From NCBI GenBank assembly GCA_009602735.1, contig WELA01013856.1, positions 637,727-666,655 of the forward strand: a stretch of 28,929 bases of DNA, read 5' to 3'. The stretch is from Mesotaenium endlicherianum. Its lineage: Eukaryota; Streptophyta; Zygnematophyceae; Zygnematales; Mesotaeniaceae. The notes beneath the pieces are model-generated. The model saw only the letters and a program-made list of their open reading frames with translations. It did no database searches and had not been told where the DNA came from. Shown here one piece after another: positions 1 through 10,485 of this stretch; the first letter of the stretch is position 1, and every line of letters starts with the position of its first letter. The translations under genes were made by a program, and so were the position numbers.

Positions 1-251
1 CCCCCCCGGCTCGGTCTCGCTTGCGCGCGAAAAGAAAGCCATCCCTCCTCTCCCCATGCCTCCATCGAGGTGCAGCTGCCCCCTGGCCGATGCCATGGGC
101 AGCTCCCCACAACGCACGCATGTCGGGCGCGATGCGGCGCTTCCTGCATGGTGGCAGTAGCGGCGGCGGCGTCAGTGGCATTGGTGGTGGTGGCGGGGGT
201 GGTGGTGGTGCTGACAAAGGTGATGGCGGGCGGGGGGAGTTTGGTGAGCAG
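1..251 (+). other. Probable RRP8 intron sequence, G-rich
   Basis: The frame stays open here but would encode a glycine and alanine run (GGT/GGC repeats around 155-240) that does not match RRP8. The conserved block that should precede [10 protein letters not shown] (ACDMA-like) is not found in any frame. I read this as intron, with the true preceding exon beyond the left edge. Confidence 0.45.
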
Positions 252-1653
252 ACCCCCCTGGAGGCGGCGTCAGTGGACGTGGCTGTGTTCTGCCTGTCGC
301 TCATGGGCACGGACTACCAGGCGTACGTCACCGAGGCCCATCGCGTCCTCAAGGCTGGGTGGGTACTACACATTGACACTACGCTCTATCACTCGCACAC
401 TGTGCACACGCTCAGACACACTTCACACTTGCCCGCTGTCCTCTGCCTGCCCGTCTGTCTGTCTGTCTGCCGGTCTTTCTGTCTATCCGGCTGTGGACCT
501 GCTTCGGGTCTGGCGGGGCTCATGAGCTCTACGCTCTGAAGCTTTGAAGCTCTGCATGTAGTGCAGTCCTTTGCTGACGCGGCTCATGGCAGGCAGGCAG
601 TGCTTGCTTTCCGACTGGCTGACTGGCTGGTGGCAGGCTGGCTGGCATGCATGATGTGCAGATGTAGCCTTGAGGGGGGGGGCTTGCTCGCTCGCTCGCT
701 GCTCAGCATGCTCTCTGTCTTGAGCTGCCCACAAGGGCAGGGGGAGCCAGCTCCAGCGCAAGACCACTGGACTTGGGACCTGGGCTTGACAGGTGTCAGC
801 CTATGTAGGCCTTGGAGGGGCGCTGCTCCTTGATGCCACGATGCTGACCTGGGCTGGGATGGGCCGTCTGGTGGAGGGGCTGTGACAGGGGGTGGCTCTT
901 AATAGCAGAGGTGCGCAGCCGATTTGATCCCGCCAATGGCGGGGCGGACCCCGGCCGCTTTGTGAAGGCGCTCACGCTGCTGGGGTTCAAGCTGCGCTCT
1001 CAGGTGCTGCCCCTGCTGGCGCTGCTGCTCCTCTTGCCTGTTGCCAGAAACACAAACACTGACGCGAGTAGGGTGCACAGCCCAAGTGTGGGCGTGAGTG
1101 CATGGTACTCACTCGTAGGGTACTCGTCAGTGTGATGGAAGGGCATAGGTGGCCTCCTCTCGCTCGAAGGGTGTGCTTAGTCCTCTGAGGGTGCCAGTGC
1201 GCTGTTTGCACTTTCTGTGACAGGGCTGTTTTAGTGGGTGCGCGGACGCTCTCGCTGTTTTCACGCTCATATGACGCCGAGTTGTTGCTACGTGGCTACT
1301 TTGAATGACAGAGTGCCTTGAATTTGGTGCTGGGTGCAGGACGAGTCCAACAAGATGTTCCTCATGTTCTACTTCCAGAAAATAAAGGTGACCTCTCCTG
1401 GGTCATCCTTAAGCATGTGGATTCGGTCCCGCACATTTGTGTGCATGGCTGTGAAAGCAAAGTCGTGAAATGGATTGCAGAGGTTGCTTCCTGAATCGCT
1501 CATATGCAGGGTAGACCGCCGCCTGCTGGTGAGCCGGTGTGTCACGTTAATTTAGATCTGATGTGTTTGTCACGTGCCTGAGTGCAGGATGCGTTGAGCG
1601 AGAGCACAATAAGTTGGCCAGAGCTTAAGCCGTGCTTGTACAAGCGCAGGTAA
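252..1653 (+). CDS. RRP8: RRP8-type rRNA adenine-N1 methyltransferase, C-terminal part (5' end outside window)
   Basis: Four exons, 252-358, 889-1003, 1340-1387 and 1588-1653, encode the last about 111 residues. The joined peptide runs through [52 protein letters not shown] and the tail [12 protein letters not shown] before TAA. These are the hallmark C-terminal blocks of RRP8/nucleomethylin, the nucleolar SAM-dependent enzyme that makes m1A on large-subunit rRNA. All introns are GT-AG and phases agree (2, 0, 0). Splicing at 359 makes LKAGG from a sequence that would otherwise read LKAGWVL. The upstream exons with the SAM-binding glycine motif are not in the window. The 5' edge of the first exon (acceptor AG at 250-251) is the least certain point, because the preceding 250 bases are G-rich without a good pyrimidine tract. 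The family call is strong; which base is methylated is family knowledge. Confidence 0.9.
453..468 (+). repeat. GTCT tetranucleotide microsatellite in RRP8 intron
   Basis: Four GTCT units in a row lie in a CTGT/CTGCC-rich stretch (about 440-490) of the intron 359-888. Further short imperfect repeats follow at 590-715 (GGCAGGCAG, CTGGCTGACTGGCTGG, TCGCTCGCTCGC). It is a simple repeat with no sign of function. Confidence 0.7.
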
Positions 1654-2437
1654 TCCGGTGACCCATTCCTGAATTGCAGGCGAAAGTAATTACTTCCAGT
1701 AAGTGGTACTAGAGGTGATGCCTTGACCTTAGCTACGAAACATAGAGCTGAAAATTATTCACCTTCCTAAGGTGCCCGTTCAGGCTACGCAATTGAAGGG
1801 CTCCTTCACATGTTTGCCTGTTGTCAGCTCTCTCATAACAAGCTGAGATATATCAGTTTTCTTCGTGCTTTGTTGCGACAAGTTGCATGCTTCACATAAA
1901 GATGTTGGACAGAGGCTTTTTATGCTTCCTCAAATGGGGTACAAGTCACATGAATATGTTATGAAGTATTAGATATTGGGTAAGTGCCCACAAAAACAGA
2001 ATATCTCCCTTTGTTCTTAAAGCCTCACTTCCAATTATTACAGTTATAGCTTTCACCATAGTTCCCCTTTATACTTGGCCCCATGCTCTTCTTGGGTCTG
2101 GTAAGTGACACTTTTGTGGCACTATAGTACCAGGCAAAGCAGGAACTGTATCACTTTGGGAACAGTCCATGCAGGTATATAGTAGTATTAATAAGTATTA
2201 TAAGAATCCTTACATGCATGCTCCAGTTGAGCTCCCAGCAGTAAGCTTGTCATATCATACCAGTACGCAGGGTGGAGCCCTGACTGCTGCATAAGGAGTG
2301 CAGAGCATACAATTACAATCATTCTCTAAAAGGGGATTAGCTCTAGAATGTCAATTAAAAGCCAGCACCAACCTACAGGTTTAGCATCAACTAGTATTCG
2401 CCGTTATCACCTAACTTGTGACAAACAATAACCTACT
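1654..2437. other. Convergent 3' spacer between RRP8 and the Dabb gene
   Basis: This 784-bp AT-richer stretch lies between two converging stop codons. It has no reading frame or motif I can recognise and should hold both 3' UTRs. Confidence 0.6.
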
Positions 2438-3734
2438 CTAGATTTTGGAAGCAGGTGCTGGTCCTGTAATAAAATCCACTGATGTATAATTCTCTACAAG
2501 GGGGAAGACAGACAGACGCATGACATTCAGATGATCTTCGTCCATGGCATAGACATCGAGATCATCTGTGGTGGCAAATGTGGCCACAAATCCCCACGTG
2601 AAACCCTTGGCCCGGGCAGGCGCGTAACTTTCCCCAAGGCTGACCTGCTTGAGCCCCTTAATGACCCCCACCTGCCGAGTGAGGCCGTCGACCATCTCCT
2701 TAATCTGCCCCTCTTCTACTTCCTCCCCCAATTTCATCATAACAGAGTGGACAACACCAATATTGCTCTCAGATGCAGGAGACTCCGAGTCAGTTTCCCA
2801 GTCCACGGCGCATATATCATCCAGAATGGGCTTCAAGTCCTCAACAACTTTTGTGTGCTCAGGGGAGTCTGAGTATGCCTGCAAGGCAGCTTTGTTAGCA
2901 AAGCGACCATGCAAAGCATGAGTCCAGCCTCCATCCTCACACCTTACGGCTTCACCAGCATTGAGCTGCAGGACACCCTCCAACGTGCTCAAAGCTCTCA
3001 GGCTTGACATGGCTGCATCTTTTAGCTCTGGCGTCACATCTGGCTTCACCTGGAGGAACAAGAGAACACAGTGCAACACCGGGGCAGCTCAAAAGACAGT
3101 TACTAACACTAGGTGGTGGACCACCATAAGTGACCTAGAAGTCGTGTATTTGTCGAATAAATTACCTTCTATACAACGATGCCAGATGCACCACAACCGG
3201 CAACAATGATACATAGTTTCTTCCACGCGGCAGAAGCGTGCATAAGCTATACGTCGTAACCGACCAGAAGACTCCAGGACATGTCATTAACAACAACTAA
3301 CAACTGTGTGTATTAGCCCACTACATACCAAAGAACACTCCCACACAAAGGCCATCAAATCTAGCCGTACCTCAACAGTCAGCAGAAGGGCCTTGTCACA
3401 ATCTGACATTAGACACAGCTTCTTTCAGACAAAGTTGCTAGTTTTAATCCTTATGATGTTGCTTCAATGCATCTATGGGCTTTATACTGATGTCGTCATA
3501 GTTGAGCCACACGATATTTCTTCAAGTGCGGGGAGCTTCCACTGGACACAGATGCCCATCATATTGTCTCTCTCTTCATACTACTGATCTGGTTTCAAGC
3601 CAAAAAAAAGGAAGCTGATGCAAATTACGGGAGTACGCCTCAGTAAGTCTGGAATGTATGTCCAAGGATGAGCGTGACGAAGAGTGGTAACGCACCTTGA
3701 AGTACACAACGTGGTCAACTAATTTGTCCCCCAT
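2438..3734 (-). CDS. Two-domain stress-response A/B barrel (Dabb) protein with peroxisomal-type C-terminus
   Basis: Two exons on the minus strand, 3734-3696 and 3049-2438, are joined across a phase-0 intron (donor GTGCGT, acceptor TTGTTCCTCCAG). They give 216 residues. The junction restores a typical Dabb start, DHVVYFK then VKPDVTPELKDAAM. A second Dabb repeat begins near residue 112 (IGVVHSVMMKLGEEVEE), so the protein is two tandem ferredoxin-like barrels, as in plant UP3-type proteins. Dabb proteins are small dimeric alpha/beta barrels. Many are stress-induced and their chemistry is usually unknown. The C-terminus is SKI, a non-canonical but recognised plant PTS1-like tripeptide, which suggests the peroxisome; Arabidopsis UP3 is also peroxisomal, from memory. 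I chose the ATG at 3734 because it is the first ATG in frame; an upstream exon adding a presequence cannot be excluded. Family sure, localisation inferred. Confidence 0.88.
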
Positions 3735-5982
3735 GTCTGTAATCTTCCCTGTTGCAGGGTGGTGCTCTTCCACTTTGGCTACACAGAACTTCCAGAGATT
3801 GAGCTAGCTTAATGCTACCTCCGTACAAACCCTCCAAGAAGGGGGACAATAAATTGTCCGACAATCTTAAAGAAGATATGATGACTTCTTCGTAACGACA
3901 ACAATACCTGAAAAGAACAGGCAAGTAATTATTTCAGGAACAGCTTAGAGAAAAAGAGACCAAATTTGCAACCTTCAAAAACACATACATCCATGAGAAA
4001 CTTCCAACATTCATCACTTTTGTCTCCAACTCTGGAGGGCAATTTGTGGCAGAGAGTCAGAAATGCAGAAGGATATGTGACGCTGAAAGAGAAGTCCAGC
4101 GCAAAGACGATGCCTGGCTCTAATCAATCGACAACATTCAAAAACCACCACAGCTCATAGGTGCTGATGCAAGTCACTTCACAAGGACCTACTTAATTTC
4201 TGTTGGAGCACCACAAGGATAGGAGAGGGTTACCACAGAGGGAAAACCTGACACCGCCGCTATATGTTCTCTAAAGCAATTGCTTCACGCTACTAAGGTG
4301 GAATTTGGCTGCATAAGATGACTAACATCAAGACTTCTCACCAGCTACTCGTCTTGGTAGCAGTAGACACTGACGAGAATGCGAACTTGACTCTCACAAG
4401 TCAGATGGACAAAGCTAGGTACCGTGGAGTATCCGAAATATATGATTTCATTTGCCCCCTCCAAGTTTTAAGCAGCGCGGTGAAGCGCCACGTAAACACT
4501 ACAAGCAGAAGTGAAGAAACCTGCCGAAACGGGTTCCATCCGCGCAAGGTTGGTAGCAGTTGGTAGCAACCCAGGCACGCGGGTCGTACCTTTTGGTACC
4601 TTCTAACATTTAGTTATGGATAGCTGTCAGGAGCAGCCATTAGTATATGTTTCATATGAAGTTGCCCAAATATCTTCATGCTTAAATGTGGATATAGTTA
4701 CTGTGTGCCACATAGACTTGCGACATTTTGACGACTGTTCACAGAAGTGAAGCATGGTGAGGACTATGCACTAGCTGTAGGCGGTATTTAAGTTCCTCAG
4801 TCCTTGTTATCCCGCCTCAGTAAATAAGAAGATTCCTATCGAGTCATATATGTGAATGAAGCTTCTGAGGGCAGCAGCCCAGTCGATGCGCTACTATTAA
4901 GCGGTGTCTCACCTTCTGCGAAATTGTGTCGACTATTTTGAGTGAAAACCAGATACCCGACAAGTAGGATCAGGATGGAACCAATATGATTCCGTGTGAA
5001 GCCTACTAATAACGAGGCGCATTTGGATCTCATCCACCTGGGTACATGCACATTGTCACTTAAGCGATGCTGATTACACCAAAACGGACAGTGAATTTGT
5101 ATCTTTATTTCGATAATGGCTGAGCAACTACGTAAGCAACTCTTATTACAAGTTGTATGCGGATGTTATTTCCTGTCGTACCTTAGCGAATTGTATAAGA
5201 AAGGAGGAATGAACTTGCAAATGATGCTCTTGTTACTATAACTCGTTATTGTGTTTCGTTGCTGTGATTGACTACCTGTTCCACATCCTAGAAGATATAT
5301 ATGTGAAAGAAGTGGAGTATGCATATCGTCAAAGAGAACACACTTTAAGCGTTGGAAATTGTATTGGGACAAGAGCCCATGAAAAACTAGTAAATACTTG
5401 CAAGATGTGGCTATTTAAATGGCCACAAAATTTTAGAAACATGTCTGTCTAAAGTGGAGGAAGAAATTATCTTATCAAGCAATGAAACTGCTTACAAGTG
5501 ATTAAGACGTCTCTTCGTTAATAAGCACGATGTGCAATTAACATAAATGATAGTGCAGGCAGCCGGCCTCGAACTCCTTGACCGTAAACACGAAGTCGAT
5601 TTTTCCTTGCCGTATGCTAGCTCGATCTAGCTGAGGCAAAGCAGCAGTGTGCGTACAAAAGCGAAAGTAACCGTGTAGAAAAAGTCCGTCTAGGTTCATT
5701 TGTTTCAGTACTTTCGACTGGACTGGAATGAAATGCACTCGGTCAGGCCACGCATGCTAAGGTTCCATTTTTATAATGTCGTAGGAGCAATGGGACAGAG
5801 AGTGTACCTCCTGAACTCACAGAAGCTTATGTGAGAAGAAAGTCTGCGTCATACGCTTCCTACCAAGTGAAGGAGGAAAGTTACTTTTGAAGCTGCCCAG
5901 TAGGGCAGCAGACACTCTGCATCCGCTGCTGGCCTGGGCATCCAACTTTTGTGGGCTAAGCCTTGACTGCATCTTAAAGAGT
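3735..5982. other. Divergent intergenic region (Dabb / APE2)
   Basis: About 2.2 kb separates the divergent start codons of the Dabb and APE2 genes. It is clearly AT-richer than the rest of the window. Only short frames (60-93 codons) occur, and none has a recognisable domain or splice-compatible continuation. It presumably holds both promoters and 5' UTRs. I see no tRNA, transposon ORF or long repeat in it. Confidence 0.55.
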
Positions 5983-8900
5983 ATGCGCATATTTTCTTGG
6001 AACGTCAATGGGCTGCCAACTACTTTGCTTGATGTGCGCAACCGTTATACGTGCATAAGCACTTATTTTAAGGACTACCTCCATGCAGATATTGTCTGCT
6101 TCCAGGTCCTCTCTCCTTTATCCCCTATCTCTTCAGCTCTTTGTCGGTAGCAGTCACAGTACTTGTGCAAGACATACAAATCGAGGACGAGGGCACGAGT
6201 GCAACACTAGCGTAATACTGTTCAAAGCAACGTCCTCTGCTCATCTCAGATGCTAATGCACCACTGAGCTCATCGCGTGCTTTTCTTGCTAGAACCGCCA
6301 GCCGTCGCACTTACCGTGGCTGATTCTGAAATCTTGGCGGACGCGATGATGATGCATCTGCACACCTGTGCGCGAGCAGGAAGCAAAGGTGCAGGAGGAG
6401 AGGCTGGACAAGGTGCTCGCCTGCGTGCCAGGATATGAGTCCTTCTGGGCGTTCAGCCGCACTCGCAAGGGCTACAGTGGTGCGCTCCCATCCTCCTCGT
6501 GATGAAGGCTATACCCTCATGCCATCTCCTGGTTGAGGACTCAGCTCGCACGTCGTGTCTAGGCTTCCGCCATCATGCAAGCACGTGAGGCATCCATTGG
6601 ATTTCCAGAGGCTTGGAGGAGCTGTGCCTAGACAGCCGCAGATGCCAGAGCTCCGATCACATAGTGATGGTATAAGCTTGTGCTATGCGTTGGCGGAATT
6701 TCGGTGCTTACACACATAAGGTGCACGAGTAACACGTTCCGCCTTTAGCCAACTGCTCCAGCTGCACGCCATGCTATGCATGCCATTGCCGCCTGCTACT
6801 GCGCTCACTTCCCCCGTCTCATTCTTGACGTTCTTATGCGCCGCATCGCTGCCGCGGGCGCACATATACAAACGGTGCACGTGCTTGCCTGCGTGGAGTG
6901 CAGATGTGAGGGCAAGGCTACAGAAGTCGACGTGCGCTCTAGTTTGAGTTTGAGCTTTGCTTCTTGTGCATACACAGCCAACCCCCTGCAGCTCCTGGCA
7001 AGCCAACTCAAAGGCTTGAATGAACGTAATATGGCGTGTCAACTGTGACAGTCTCCTCATGGAGTGAAGGTATATACGTGGTATATAGTCCTGTTGACTG
7101 GTCTCTCACAGGTAGCACCTGCCCGTGCCATGTGGCGTGTTCTGAGCGCCAGGTGTGGTGACGTACGTGCGGGAGGAGCTGTCTCCTCTGGAGGCGGAGG
7201 CCGACTGCCTGCAGGGACCGGACGAGGACATCTGTCGGGAGGGGCGCGTGATGTGCACAGACCACGGGACCTTCCTGCTCTTCAACGTCTACGTGCCCAA
7301 CGCGGGCGACAGGAGCGAGGGGCGTCCTCGCCTGGCGTTCAAGCTCGCTTTCCTCCACGCATTGCGCCGCAAGAGTAAGCTTTGGTGTCTGCCTGTGCCC
7401 TGGAGGCCGCGTCAGTCTGGGCCGGGCGAGAGGTCCCTTTGAGTGCTCCGAGTCTTTTGCAGGCAAGATTGCAAACAACTGCAGTTTCATCGGCCCCTCT
7501 TGGCACCAGCACCAGCACCAGCGTCGGCACCAGCATTGGTGGCGCCGAGACCTCAGTGATTGGCAGCCAACTTCAGCATCAGGAGCGGGAGTGGTGCCGA
7601 TGCGGGCAACAAATGCATGTGCTCGTGTCTCGCATTCCGGGTGTTGCGAGCAAGCATATCACAGGCGGTATGCATGTGAGAGGGGAAGCATTGTTGCCTG
7701 AATGGGCTGTTGGCAGACAGAGGAGCTCTAGTCACTGAGAGAGAGGCCGCGCTTCTCCCCCACGCACCTAGTGCGCGAGTAATCCCCACTGTTTGGCCAC
7801 TATCTCTAGTGTCTGCCTTGCGGGGCTCTGGAGGGGCCAGATGAGGCAGAGGGACCTCATGTAAGCTACAAAGCAAGGTTCTGCTGCTGAAGGTGTAGTC
7901 AACGGTGGCAGTCACACAGGCGCTGGTCCGCCTGTGCGCAGTGGACGAGGCGTTGCGACTTGGCAAGCATGTCATCCTTGTTGGCGATCTCAACGTCTCG
8001 TACAGGCAGGCTGACGTGTTCCACCAGTGGCGACTAGAGGACATCTTCGGCCCAGGTGTGCATGAGACCACCATGCCACCCCCCTGCTGTCGTCGCGCTC
8101 CCTCCCTTCCCCCCGTCCCTCCCTCCCTCCTTGCCGTCCCTCCCCTCCCTCCCTCCCTTCCTCCCTTGCAGTGCGATGTCATTCTCCAGCAGATGCAACT
8201 TGACATTTGCTCTGCAATGTGCCCGAGCGTATGAGGCAGGTTCTCTTCCTGGCCCAAAGATCCTGGCTTAGAGGAGCAAGCCCCCCCACACGTGACACCA
8301 TGGGGGCTGCTACTCGACTCTCTGTCAGTCCTTGCTCGTCCTGCCCGCATTCTGCACCCAGGCACCCCGGCGGGGCCGCGTTCACTCGACTCAGCTAGCA
8401 AGGTCGCGCAGCTGTGTCAATGCGCGAATCTGCCTTTCCCAGCAACATGGCCGCCGCAGAGAGAGCTCAGGAGAGCTCAGGGGGCACGAGCTCACAGAGC
8501 ACCAACTTGTACTGAGAGATGTCCGGCTTCTCCTTGTGTGGCTCTCAGAAGAGCTGCGCTGGTTCCACGAGCTGCTGGAGGAGTACGTGGACCTCTTCCA
8601 CCACCTCCATCCCGACGCCCAGGACGTGTTCTCCGTGTGGAACCAGAAGACTTCGGGGCGCATCCACAATGAGGGCCAAAGGTGACGCACCGCTGCTCCT
8701 CCTCCTCCCAGCTGAGCAGCGCTGCTGCTGCTGCTTTGGAGCTCTCGCACGGGCTCCTTCAAATTCCACCGGCTGCTGGAGAGTGCTGGAAGCGCGCACA
8801 GCGGAGGAGGGCAGACGAGCCCTGAATTTGGGCAGCGGCCGAGAGGTCTCGGGTCCGATTTTGTGAGCGTTGCAGATGTCAAGCTCATGAGATGTGAGCA

Positions 8901-10237
8901 TTGTTCGCATATGTGGAGCTCCTCTTCTTGGCCCAATGAAGTGGATGCAAGTAGTTTTGTATATGCCAGAAGAGCGTCATGCGTCTGCTGGCGACTTGTG
9001 AAGGACCCTTATGTGCTTGCTCTGGGTAGCCAGTAACGGAAATGGTGCCTGCAGCCTCTTTTCTCCGGCTTCACAGGTGGCCGCATTTATGCTTTTGTGG
9101 TTCTTACAAGAGGGCAACTGCCACTTTGTAGAAACTCACTATATGCATCACTTGTCAGCTTTCGACTTGCAGTCTGCATCATCATCAGACAGCGTGCCTG
9201 CCTTTTCAATGCCTCATTGTCCAGTGACAAGCCGGGAGCTTGTGTGCGTGCGTGGTGCTTTGACACGTGGCAGGATAGATTTCACTATCTGCGACAAGGG
9301 CTTTCTTGACCAGGTGCTGTCCGCGGAAGTGATCAAAATGTCGCCTCAGAAATGGAGCGACCATGCAGCTGTCGCCGTGAGCCTTACGGAGCAGCCAGCA
9401 CTGGCCCCTCACGCTCCGCCTACGCTGTCCAGCCGCCACATGGCGAGGTTCCGGGAAGACACGAAGCAGCGGAAGCTGACGTCCCTTTTCGGAGTCAAGC
9501 AGCTCTCAAAGACGAGCTCTGCTCTCGTTAGACCTCCCATTGTTCCCGAAAGTGACCGAGAGGCGGCAAAGACTGGTCAGTTGGATTATTGCAAGGAGCC
9601 AGTAGGGAAGCAGAACCCTCAAGGCCACCAGGCAGTGGTGCAGGCTAATGAGAACGACTCATATTTGCCAGCAGTAGGCGTGGCACGGCCCTCTTACGGT
9701 GAGGAAGCAGGGGCGGGCCGAGCAGTGGCCTCTGGAAGGTCTGATAGCGCAGTGAATGCTGGCAACGTGGATGCGTCGTCACTGGACGGCGGTGGGGCTA
9801 ACAGCTGTGACACTGTTAATGCTACGTGGTTGAGAGACAAGGGACAGGATGGAGGCCTAGAAAAGAGCCAGCCAAAGGATGGCCAGCACAGCCATGTCCC
9901 TCTTGTCAGGGACAGTCTACAGGAACCGCACACAGCAGGGAGTGGGACCCTTGCCCCAGGCCACGAGCATGAAGGGCCACATGGGAAGGAAGGCCCTTCA
10001 GCTGCTGAAAAGTTACTGGAGAACTTACAGGATGTCCATAATGTAGTGGGGGAGCCTAATCTGCAACTGGATGGCAACAATGTTGCTATGAAGTCTAGTA
10101 AGGTTGCTCGTACAGTAGGGAAACGACTGCCAGGTCCTAAATCAGGTAAAAGAAGTCCAAATGGGAAGAAGCTGAAACCAAATGCACCACTGAAGCAACA
10201 AACATTGAACTCATTCTTCAAGGGAGCAACAAAATAA
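5983..10237 (+). CDS. APE2: APE2-type AP endonuclease (exonuclease III family) with PCNA-interaction motifs
   Basis: Six exons, 5983-6105, 6380-6479, 7153-7374, 7912-8055, 8549-8681 and 9274-10237, join in compatible phases (0, 1, 1, 1, 2) to 561 residues. The catalytic blocks are in order: SWNVNG (metal/phosphate Asn7), CFQEAK (metal Glu42), GYSGVV (about 72-77), NVYVPN (Tyr121), GDLN (Asp174, Asn176), QRIDF (240-244) and SDHAAV (Asp270, His271). These define the EEP-fold DNA repair nuclease that cuts 5' of abasic sites and trims blocked 3' ends. The long C-terminal extension marks it as APE2 rather than APE1/ARP. It carries QRKLTSLF (306-313) and QQTLNSFF (549-556), both QxxL-type PIP boxes for binding PCNA. 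The GRF zinc finger that usually closes APE2 is absent, since the stop follows six residues after the last PIP box start-to-end unit. ATG 5983 is the first in-frame ATG. Expected to act in the nucleus. Confidence 0.93.
8098..8167 (+). repeat. Pyrimidine (CCCT)n tract in APE2 intron 4
   Basis: Almost every base here is C or T, with many CCCT units; the minus strand is therefore a GGGA-rich run with several separated G triplets. It lies in the intron 8056-8548 of the APE2 gene. It is a simple-sequence tract with potential to form a triplex or G-quadruplex. Confidence 0.75.
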
Positions 10238-10485
10238 AGTACAAGTGAGAATTGCATTCCTAGGGACCCAGTCACTTATATTTGTCCAAGAGACTGGTGA
10301 ACTGCTGCGCTGTACATACCTCACTCGATTAAACGCATCTGACGGGCTGACATACAAGATGGTGAGGCGACCTTCTGGCATCAGGATTGTACAAAATGAG
10401 GCACTGTAGTAGGGCATATCTGCAAGTACTATTGACTTTGGGGCGTAACTTATATATATTATCGTGTTGCAATACCCGGTGCAAA
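10238..10485. other. Short convergent spacer between APE2 and DUF1499 genes
   Basis: Only 248 bp separate the two converging stop codons, so the 3' UTRs probably overlap or nearly meet. An AATAAA hexamer overlaps the APE2 stop at 10233-10238, likely too close to be the used poly(A) signal. Confidence 0.55.

Noticed and set aside
21..539. 172-codon frame as one gene
   Set aside because: Only residues from 252 to 358 match RRP8. The rest reads through intron, as shown by the motif continuing in the exon at 889.
4836..5051. Minus-strand 71-codon frame with a hydrophobic stretch
   Set aside because: It needs a GTG start, has no family resemblance and sits alone in AT-rich intergenic DNA.
8391..8936. 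181-codon minus-strand frame over APE2 exon 5
   Set aside because: The plus strand here encodes the conserved EELRWFHELL to NEGQ block of APE2 with matching splice phases. The minus frame is a Ser-rich shadow.
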